Origin: Paraescarpia echinospica
Lineage: Eukaryota; Annelida; Polychaeta; Sabellida; Siboglinidae
Assembly: GCA_020002185.1 (NCBI GenBank)
Contig: CM034532.1
Span: 27,886,644-27,950,643, forward strand
Direction of reading: 5' to 3'
DNA: 64,000 nt
The number at the start of each line of letters is the position of its first letter. Position 1 is the first letter of the stretch. Of this stretch, positions 59,301 to 64,000 are shown one piece after another. Made by a program: the position numbers and the translations under genes. The notes beneath the pieces are model-generated. The model was not told the origin of the DNA, made no database searches, and saw only the letters and a list, made by a program, of their open reading frames with translations.

Positions 59301-61506
59301 AAGTAAGCCGATTGTTTAGTTTTCTCTGAGCATTTATACAGATTTCTCTTGATAAAACCTAATACACGATTAGATTTGGCAGATAGGTGGGATATGTGAA
59401 TGTTCCATCTGAGGTCATCAGAGAACTCCACACCTAGGTACGGGTGGTGGTGTACCATTCCCAGGTTGTCTCCATTGATGGTATACTGGGACTGTGAACT
59501 GAGCATTTATTTATATTAAAATGCATCTGCCAGGTTGCAGACCAGTCCACCAGCCTCTGCAGGTCAGACTATAGGGCTTCTACGTCATTACTGTTATTGA
59601 TACGCCGGTATAAAATTCAATTGTCGACAAAAAGCCGGATGTTAGAGGTGAACTCCTCTCCTATATCATTGACATATAATAAAAAAAGAAGTGGGCCCAG
59701 TACCGTGCCCTGGGGTACCCCAGACTCGACTGTCACTTCTTCTGACGACTCGTCATCTACTACTACATTCTGCTTTCTGTCAGTTAGCCAATTTGAAATC
59801 CAGTTGGTGACTCCATCACTGACCCCATAATACTGGAGTTTTCCCATAAGGCGTGCATGGGGCACGGTGTCAAAGGCCTTAGAAAAGTCCAGTATTAGGA
59901 GATCAGTTTGGTGGCCGTCATCTATATTCTTTGCAATGTCTTCTGTGGCACCAATTAATTGTGTCTCACATGAATGTTTATTCCTGAACCCATGCTGGTA
60001 CTCTATGATGATGTTATTAGAGTCCAGGTGTCCCATTATGTTGCTGTAGATAATATGTTCAAATAGTTTGCAGCATTACTGATGTGAGGGATACTGGCCT
60101 ATCGTTTGCTGCGACTGATTTGTCACCCTTCTTGAATACTGCTGATATATTAGCATGTTTCCAGTCAAGGGAGACCTCACCCGTGTCGATGGATTGTTGA
60201 AATATTCTTGCCAGGCAATTTGATCACCTGTCTCCGTTAGAATTTTTTTTAAGGCTTCAGTCTGAGTAACAACTTGTGTACTCCATGTACCGTGACTGTG
60301 ATTCCCGGCATTGTGGAATATGGTGACTGAGGCATGACTGGAATGTTGACAAGATCTTCCTTTGTGAAGACAGTTTGGTACTTCTTTGACAGTGTATCTG
60401 CTTTCCCCTCACTAGACGAAACCAGACGATTGTTGTGGTCTTTCAGAGCTGGTATACCAACAAAGTCCTTTCTTAGATTTTTGACGTATGACCAACATTT
60501 CTTGGGGATTAACCTTTCTTCGTTACACTCGACGTCAAGCATGCTATCAATATAGTTATGATACCCAGCGGTTAGCTCGGTTTTTACATGTGTCCGGTGC
60601 TTCCTGAAGACAGCCCAGTCCTGACTGTTTTGTGTCTTTTTTGCTTTGTTATATAGTCTCTGTTTCTTGCGGATTAGTCTGTGAATATGTCTTGTCATCC
60701 ATGGGAGATTATTCCTAGTTGATAATTTCTTTGTAGGAATGAATCTGTTCATGCTATCCAGTACAATTAATTTAAACATATTCCAATTCTCATTAACTGA
60801 TCGCAAGTTGAAATCCTCTCCAAACAAGTTTATTCCTTTAATTCTTTTTTAATGGCACCAATGTCTGCTCGTTTGTATATATAAACGGTTCTGGCTGAAT
60901 ATGTTGATCTCGAGATTAATGCAATAGCTGTCAGAACGAACGAAAAGAAACGACCACACCTGATGCATGTGCAGACCATCCTCTCAATAACACCCCCAAA
61001 AATGGGGAATATGAGAGGGAAGGTGATTTCAGAGGGAAACAGCCTAGGTTTTCATAATGAAATAAAAAAAACAGTTCTGGGAGTTTCACCCACAATTGGA
61101 GAAACGATGGGAAAGTAATTTAATTGTAATTGAACAATTAAGGCAATTACAATGGACAATTACGACACACACACACACAAAATCAGTTGCAATTACAATA
61201 CTTTCAAATATTACAATTACCCCGTAATTCTAATTAATTACACAATTACGAATTATAACTATAATTGACCCCAACCCTGACGTTAGACAATCTGAATATC
61301 TCACTATTTAAGAAGTTACCTGTTGCTTACCTTACCTGTGTAACTGTCTACAGGTGAGTGAGGTGAGTCCACTACGTAAGGAGTTACTTGTTGTTTACCT
61401 TACCTGTGACTGTCTACAGGTGAGTGAAGTGAGTCCGCGGGCCAACTTCTGCTACCACCTGGAGGTAGAGAGACCCCCGGAACGCAAGGCTCCGTCTACT
61501 CCACAG
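44229..61506 (+). CDS. UBE2Q-like E2-variant protein, 15 exons seen, 3' end beyond window
   Basis: Fifteen exons with consistent phases join into 401 codons without a stop. Start: ATG 44229 has A at -3 and G at +4; an in-frame ATG lies upstream (44091) but in poor context. Residues about 1-105 look RWD-like (FKLHCPLGYPEQ). About 125-145 is acidic (METDEEEEES), then a charged helix (166-185). Residues about 205-342 form a UBC fold: ASGILTNDLVKIMECA, NIYHWCVRLYDF, YDYVELQLDFAIDLYPFYPP LVKVIRP, SYWNPAKDMCSVLKDIKSFL. This layout follows the UBE2Q family, which conjugates ubiquitin through a cysteine. Here that column holds Asn311 (TNMEML), so I infer no thioester activity. The C-terminal exons (GSYVDIEHHLLRLAL, VSEVSPRANFCYHLE) are not identified. 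High confidence in gene structure; moderate in family. Confidence 0.85.
44502..44589. repeat. 14-bp perfect inverted repeat
   Basis: ATTCAACGACTATC (44502-44515) and GATAGTCGTTGAAT (44576-44589) flank 60 bases. Outside it, GTCTCAGAC (44432) and GTCTGAGAC are also complementary. Possibly a small MITE. Confidence 0.6.
44738..44955 (+). mobile_element. SINE-body copy (second family)
   Basis: About 90% like 50437-50652: CTCAATTTGGGACGTAAAA, GATGACAAGCACCCTGGCAG, GTTGAATGAGACCTCATAAG, GTTAATAGAACGTTGCCGAG. The tRNA-like head found at 50286 is absent here. Confidence 0.85.
46465..46610 (-). mobile_element. CR1-like LINE fragment
   Basis: The - strand reads FLKIMIGYEDSDRNIVFKIK, matching the VFKIMNGYENIDRNIFFSVK segment of the CR1 copies. 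Short and decayed. Confidence 0.65.
46615..46800 (+). mobile_element. diverged SINE-body copy (second family)
   Basis: Landmarks CACCCTTGCAAGACCACCCT, AGCACATATAGAAATGTCAG, TAGTTGAAAGAGGCATCATA and GTGGTGGAAACCAACT follow the order of the copies at 44738 and 50437 with many differences. Confidence 0.6.
47407..47630. mobile_element. foldback element with perfect 70-bp arms
   Basis: Arms 47423-47492 and 47509-47578 are exact reverse complements (GATTCAAAAACCGCTTGTCA ... TGACAAGCGGTTTTTGAATC) around a 16-base loop. Outside, CTGTGTTCAT (47407) and ATGAACACAG (about 47617) are complementary, and a palindrome with 11-bp arms (GTTAAGCATAC/GTATGCTTAAC) lies at 47589-47611. The element ends less than 60 bases before exon 2. 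A partial relative lies at 29320-29470. Confidence 0.9.
47667..47748 (+). CDS. exon 2 of UBE2Q-like gene
   Basis: Residues 34-61, TGSAPDDSGWLSMLLGSEHR FKLHCPL. Acceptor TTTCAG (ends 47666), donor GTAAGT (47749); ends in phase 1. Confidence 0.85.
48640..48652. repeat. poly-G tract in intron 2
   Basis: GGGTGGGTGGATGGGGGGGG continues as G through about 48648; G-rich on the coding strand, so the intron RNA could form G-quadruplex-like structure. Confidence 0.6.
48780..49075 (+). mobile_element. LINE C-terminal fragment in intron 2
   Basis: Pieces in shifting frames read KRRRWRWLRLPN, GRPKETW-like (GRGLLKET in another frame), EKDMKACQLT and QQWRSLDDALCAT. The W..L...P, RGRP.ETW, KDMKA and QWRSL..ALCAT order is a LINE RT C-terminus. 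It ends about 60 bases before exon 3. Confidence 0.7.
49138..49220 (+). CDS. exon 3 of UBE2Q-like gene
   Basis: Residues 61-88, GYPEQTEKEHFYVEAGTAVN LWANTLNE. Acceptor TTGCAG, donor GTAGGC; starts in phase 1, ends in phase 0. YPEQ matches the YP turn typical of RWD folds. Confidence 0.85.
49848..49897 (+). CDS. exon 4 of UBE2Q-like gene
   Basis: Residues 89-105, FLLDTAGRLSLTKVLDK (last codon split). Acceptor GTCTAG, donor GTGAGT; ends in phase 2. Confidence 0.8.
50286..50652 (+). mobile_element. tRNA-derived SINE, full-length-like (second family)
   Basis: The head TAGTGTAGTGGTTATCAC is the A-box half of a valine-type tRNA. A weak B-box (GAGTTCACTCTGG) follows at about 50336. The body from 50437 matches the copies at 44738 and 46615. 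Lies in intron 4 in the sense direction. Confidence 0.85.
50706..50772 (+). CDS. exon 5 of UBE2Q-like gene
   Basis: Residues 105-127, K then AASLYTHGERNCIQRRSEEH SE. Acceptor TTGTAG, donor GTGAGG. Found by phase (2 in, 0 out) and by continuity with the acidic exon 6. Less certain than its neighbours because composition alone is not distinctive. Confidence 0.65.
51340..51440. repeat. CA-rich microsatellite in intron 5
   Basis: ACATACACACATACACGTAC followed by further CA-rich units with CATGCATGCGTG. Lies just upstream of exon 6. Confidence 0.75.
51498..51545 (+). CDS. exon 6 of UBE2Q-like gene
   Basis: Residues 128-143, DDMSMETDEEEEESAM. Acceptor TTTCAG, donor GTCAGT; phase 0 both ends. Acidic linker of the kind present between the RWD-like and UBC parts of UBE2Q proteins. 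Confidence 0.85.
52032..52100 (+). CDS. exon 7 of UBE2Q-like gene
   Basis: Residues 144-166, VTGLSDDDSAFTTEWELNVA RKK. Acceptor TGACAG, donor GTATGA; phase 0 both ends. Confidence 0.85.
52741..52831 (+). CDS. exon 8 of UBE2Q-like gene
   Basis: Residues 167-197, KRWAQKEHEIREELKTSKVI PGTSDIAAIQ. Acceptor CCATAG, donor GTGTGT; ends in phase 1. Charged helix leading to the UBC part. Confidence 0.88.
52905..53190 (-). mobile_element. tRNA-derived SINE (third family) in intron 8
   Basis: Reading the - strand from 53180: GGTGGTCGAGTGGTCAGAGT (A-box type TGGTCGAGTGG, serine/leucine tRNA-like), then GGGGTTTGAATCCTGG (B-box), then a body that includes AGTAAAAGATCCCATGCAGG near 52970. Its head passes directly into the 45-bp array. 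Confidence 0.75.
53146..53690. repeat. 45-bp minisatellite, about 12 copies, built from a SINE head
   Basis: Monomer GTGGTAAGACACTCTGACCA, CTCGACCACCATGTCCCATA, TAGTT. The sequence GACACTCTGACC(G)CTCGACCACCATGTCCC at its left edge is the head of the adjoining SINE. Frames on both strands (53104-53754 and 53172-53720) repeat every 15 codons and are artefacts. Confidence 0.95.
54317..54420 (+). CDS. exon 9 of UBE2Q-like gene
   Basis: Residues 197-231, AASGQERQHAKQIFTSSAAS GILTNDLVKIMECAK. Acceptor TGCTAG, donor GTATTT; starts in phase 1, ends in phase 0. SAASGILTNDLVKIM aligns by eye with the helix opening the UBC fold of UBE2Q (GAVSGSVQATDRLMKEL). Confidence 0.88.
54741..54820 (+). CDS. exon 10 of UBE2Q-like gene
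   Basis: Residues 232-258, DVGFTADPVDDNIYHWCVRL YDFQKH. Acceptor TTGCAG, donor GTCGGT; ends in phase 2. NIYHWCVRLYDF fits the first UBC beta-strands (LYDWNVKLLKV in UBE2Q). Confidence 0.9.
54902..55285. repeat. TG/GTGCGAGTG microsatellite in intron 10
   Basis: About 380 bases of interrupted (TG)n with GCATGCGTGCGAGTGTCTGT-type units. It starts about 80 bases after the exon 10 donor. Open frames on both strands are repeat artefacts. Confidence 0.93.
55500..55566 (+). CDS. exon 11 of UBE2Q-like gene
   Basis: Residues 258-280, SELSKDLAQINSRFGYDYVE LQL. Acceptor TTTCAG, donor GTAAGA; starts in phase 2, ends in phase 0. Confidence 0.9.
55860..55925 (+). CDS. exon 12 of UBE2Q-like gene, followed by a GC donor
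   Basis: Residues 281-302, DFAIDLYPFYPPLVKVIRPR LE. YPFYPP is the E2 proline-rich strand/turn. Acceptor TTATAG. The exon ends GAG and the intron starts GCAAGT, the usual sequence of GC-AG introns. The nearby GT at 55930 would put exon 13 in a wrong frame. Confidence 0.9.
56924..57042 (+). CDS. exon 13 of UBE2Q-like gene, active-site region
   Basis: Residues 303-342, GSMMQRVTNMEMLKLSYWNP AKDMCSVLKDIKSFLQQWA. Acceptor CCGCAG, donor GTAGGC; ends in phase 2. Asn311 occupies the place of the catalytic cysteine; Trp320 and the following helix fit the E2 W-x-P and helix after the active site. The other cysteine (MCSVL) sits in that helix, not at the active site. Confidence 0.9.
57447..57537 (+). 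CDS. exon 14 of UBE2Q-like gene
   Basis: Residues 342-372, LDVNSERNDTKLYPFGSYVD IEHHLLRLAL. Acceptor TTGCAG, donor GTACGT; starts in phase 2, ends in phase 0. Past the UBC core; no known domain recognised. Confidence 0.9.
58870..60850 (-). mobile_element. CR1/Jockey-superfamily LINE (second family), antisense in intron 14
   Basis: On the - strand: 60827-60249 is an ORF piece (NNLPWMTRHIHRLIRKKQRL, PKKCWSYVKNLRKDFVGIP), then the RT fingers and palm at 60036-59617 (YQHGFRNKHSCETQL, LDFSKAFDTVPH, GVPQGTVLGPLLFLLYVNDI). Next come HHHPYLGVEFSDDLRWN at 59440 and a C-terminal SFFNRTVKNWNGL at 58960. The catalytic FADD box is FVDN followed by a stop. Frameshifts separate the pieces. Confidence 0.9.
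59617..60036 (-). pseudogene. LINE reverse-transcriptase palm fragment with mutated active site
   Basis: A 139-codon frame carrying DFSKAFDTVPHARLMGKLQY, then WLTDRKQNVVV and SGVPQGTVLGPLLFLLYVND. It closes as NIRLFVDN before a stop, where the family has F-A-D-D. Part of the antisense LINE within the hAT-like element. Confidence 0.85.
61310..61438 (+). repeat. 66-bp tandem duplication of the exon 15 acceptor region
   Basis: 61310-61374 and 61376-61438 share GTTACCTGTTGCTTACCTTA (TTACTTGTTGTTTACCTTAC in copy 2), ACTGTCTACAGGTGAGTGA and GTGAGTCC. The offset between the two AG acceptors is exactly 66 bases, a multiple of three. Confidence 0.88.
61420..61506 (+). CDS. exon 15 of UBE2Q-like gene (last seen)
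   Basis: Residues 373-401, VSEVSPRANFCYHLEVERPP ERKAPSTPQ. Acceptor CTACAG (ends 61419), donor GTGCGT (61507); phase 0 both ends. Use of the upstream acceptor at 61353 would add 22 in-frame residues, VSEVSPLRKELLVVYLTCDC LQ, without a stop. The gene continues past the window, since no stop occurs before the donor. Confidence 0.82.
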
Positions 61507-61549
61507 GTGCGTCATCAGAGGTCTTACACACAGCTGTATTTGATCATCT

Positions 61550-64000
61550 TCTTCTTCCCCCTTGCTCTCTTGCGGGGTGGGGTCGATGTCACTCAATAGA
61601 TAGCTTCTTCCCCTTATTACCTTGTGGGGTGGGGTCGATGTCACTCAATACATAGCTCCTTCCCCTTTGCTCACTTGTGGGGTGGGGTCGATGTCACTCA
61701 ATACATAGCTTCTTCCCCTTTGCTCTCTTGCGGGGTGGGGTCGATGTCACTCAGTACATAGCTTCTTCCCCTTTGCTCCCTTGCGGGGTGGGGTTGATGT
61801 CACTCAATAGATAGCTTCTTCCCCTTTGCTCCCTTGCGGGGTGGTGTCGATGTCACTCAATACATAGCTTCTTCCCCTTTGCTCCCTTGCGGGGTGGGGT
61901 CGATGTCACTCAATACATAGCTTCTTCCCCTTTGCTCTCTTGCGGGGTGGGGTTGATGTCACTCAGTACATAGCTTCTTCCCCTTTGCTCCCTTGCGGGG
62001 TGGGGTTGATGTCACTCAATAGATAGCTTCTTCCCCTTTGCTCCCTTGCGGGGTGGGGTCGATGTCACTCAATACATAGCTTCTTCCCCTTTGCTCACTT
62101 GTGGGGTGGGGTCGATGTCACTCAATACATAGCTTCTTCCCCTTTGCTCACTTGTGGGGTGGGGTCGATGTCACTCAATACAGCTTCTTCCCCTTTGCTC
62201 ACATGTGGGGTGGGGTCGATGTCACTCAATACATAGCTTCTTCCCCTTTGCTCACTTGTGGGGTGGGGTCGCTGTCACTCAATACATAGCTCCTTCCCCT
62301 TTGCTCACTTGTGGGGTGGGGTCGATGTCACTCAATACATAGCTTCTTCCCCTTTGCTCACTTGTGAGGTGGGGTCGATGTCACTCAATACATAGCTCCT
62401 TCCCCTTTGCTCACTTGTGGGGTGGGGTCGATGTCACTCAATACATAGCTTCTTCCCCTTTACTCACTTGTGGGGTGGGGTCGATGACATTTAATACATA
62501 GCTCCTTCCCCTTTGCTCACTTGTGGGGTGTGGTCGATGTCACTCAATACATAGCTTCTTCCCCTTTGCTCACTTGTGGGGTGGGGTCGATGTCACTCAA
62601 TACATAGCTTCTTCCCCTTTGCTCACTTGTGGGGTGGGGTCGATGTCACTCAATACATAGCTTCTTCCCCTTTGCTCACTTGTGGGGTGGGGTCGATGTC
62701 ACTCAATACATAGCTCCTTCCCCTTTGCTCACTTGTGGGGTGGGTCGATGTCACTCAATACATAGCTTCTTCCCCTTTGCTCACTTGTGGGGTGGGGTCG
62801 ATGTCACTCAATACATAGCTTCTTCCCCTTTGCTCACTTGTGGGGTGGGGTCGATGTCACTCAATACATAGCTCCTTCCCCTTTGCTCACTTGTGGGGTG
62901 GGGTCGATGTCACTCAATACATAGCTTCTTCCCCTTTGCTCCCTTGCGGGGTGGGGTCGATGTCACTCAGTACATAGCTTCTTCCCCTTTGCTCCCTTGC
63001 GGGGTGGGGTTGATGTCACTCAATAGATAGCTTCTTCCCCTTTGCTCCCTTGCGGGGTGGGGTCGATGTCACTCAATACATAGCTTCTTCCCCTTTGCTC
63101 CCTTGCGGGGTGGGGTCGATGTCACTCAATACATAGCTTCTTCCCCTTTGCTCTCTTGCGGGGTGGGGTCGATGTCACTCAGTACATAGCTTCTTCCCCT
63201 TTGCTCCCTTGCGGGGTGGGGTTGATATCACTCAATAGATAGCTTCTTCCCCTTTGCTCCCTTGCGGGGTGGGGTCGATGTCACTCAATACATAGCTTCT
63301 TCCCCTTTGCTCACTTGTGGGGTGGGGTCGATGTCACTCAATACATAGCTCCTTCCCCTTTGCTCACTTGTGGGGTGGGATCGATGTCACTCAATACATA
63401 GCTTCTTCCCCTGTGCTCACTTGTGGGGTGGGGTCGATGTCACTCAATACATAGCTTCTTCCCCTTTGCTCACTTGTGGGGTGGGGTGGATGTCACTCAA
63501 TACATAGCTTCTTCCCCTTTGCTCACTTGTGGGGTGGGGTCGATGTCACTCAATACATAGCTTCTTCCCCTTTGCTCACTTGTGGGGTGGGGTCGCTGTC
63601 ACTCAATACATAGCTCCTTCCCCTTTGCTCACTTGTGGGGTGGGGTCGATGTCACTCAATACATAGCTTCTTCCCCTTTGCTCACTTGTGAGGTGGGGTC
63701 GATGTCACTCAATACATAGCTCCTTCCCCTTTGCTCACTTGTGGGAGGTGGGGTCGATGTCACTCAATACATAGCTTCTTCCCCTTTACTCACTTGTGGG
63801 GTGGGGTCGATGACATTTAATACATAGCTCCTTCCCCTTTGCTCACTTGTGGGGTGGGGTCGATGTCACTCAATACATAGCTTCTTCCCCTTTGCTCACT
63901 TGTGGGGTGGGGTCGATGTCACTCAATACATAGCTTCTTCCCCTTTGCTCACTTGTGGGGTGGGGTCGATGTCACTCAATACATAGCTTCTTCCCCTTTG
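61550..64000. repeat. 53-bp minisatellite in intron 15, about 46 copies, runs off the window
   Basis: Monomer CTTCTTCCCCTTTGCTCACT, TGTGGGGTGGGGTCGATGTC, ACTCAATACATAG. It begins about 43 bases after exon 15. Two main forms alternate in blocks: CCCTTGCGGGGTGG and CACTTGTGGGGTGG. A series of rare variants at 62271-62500 recurs at 63595-63825. Open frames here (62101-62871) are artefacts. Confidence 0.97.

Larger units (their letters stand above)
58135..61279. mobile_element. hAT-like non-autonomous element with CAGGGTTGGG ends, containing a LINE
   Basis: Left end CAGGGTTGGGTTCAGTTA and reverse complement of right end CAGGGTTGGGGTCAATTA agree at 16 of 18 positions. Both ends continue into ATTACAATTA-rich subterminal repeats (58155-58280 and 61105-61265). 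The eight bases outside are ACGTTGAG on the left and ACGTTAGA on the right, a decayed 8-bp target duplication as hAT elements make. No transposase recognised; a LINE occupies most of the interior. Confidence 0.75.
57538..61419 (+). other. intron 14, 3.9 kb, mostly a nested transposon
   Basis: About 600 bases of plain AT-rich sequence, then the hAT-like element (58135-61279) with a LINE inside, then a duplicated acceptor region (61310-61438). Confidence 0.8.

Overview
The window is nuclear DNA from an animal. Coding sequence is split into small exons with GT/AG (one GC/AG) junctions, and the rest is AT-rich, repeat-dense sequence. Decayed non-LTR retrotransposons (RTE/BovB-like, CR1-like, L2-like), tRNA-derived SINEs, several small inverted-repeat DNA transposons and unusually long minisatellites point to a marine invertebrate, probably a lophotrochozoan such as a mollusc. 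The taxon is an inference with low confidence. There is no bacterial operon, rRNA, CRISPR array or true tRNA gene.

The only multi-exon gene I can build lies on the + strand at 44229-61506 and runs off the right edge. Fifteen exons join in one frame to give the first 401 residues of a protein with an N-terminal RWD-like region, an acidic linker and a UBC fold most like the UBE2Q family. By eye, the column of the catalytic cysteine holds asparagine (residue 311), so this looks like an E2-variant pseudoenzyme. Intron 12 is GC-AG. The last exon has a duplicated 3' splice site, and both copies also read as a 5' splice site. A possible terminal exon of another gene (39 residues, stop at 119-121, AATAAA at 287) lies at the left edge.

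Layout: 1-310 possible gene tail; 310-4990 non-coding with a CR1 relic; 4996-6335 25-bp minisatellite; 6857-7880 two adjoining related minisatellites (49 and 47 bp); 8392-8670 and 13790-14760 related LINE pieces; 10915-13740 antisense RTE-like LINE ending in a snap-back; 15640-15874 Harbinger-like MITE; 16010-18060 L2-like LINE with a CR1 nested in it; 18316-18505 pogo/Tigger-like MITE; 19480-19850 17-bp minisatellite; 21320-21925 duplicated SINE; 24600-27305 longest CR1 copy; 27615-28135 16-bp repeat; 29700-30130 LINE tail; 31018-33885 35-bp minisatellite; 34021-36370 SINEs and LINE tail; 37097-37500 tandem duplication; 38846-39183 CR1 tail; 41137-42175 24-bp minisatellite; 42200-44228 upstream region of the gene; 44229-64000 the gene, whose introns hold SINEs, a foldback element, a 45-bp array grown from a SINE head, a hAT-like element containing a whole LINE body, and from 61550 to the window end a 53-bp minisatellite.

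Most long open frames in the window are repeat artefacts, because monomers without stop codons stay open on several frames. All family assignments come from reading the sequence by eye; no search was run.
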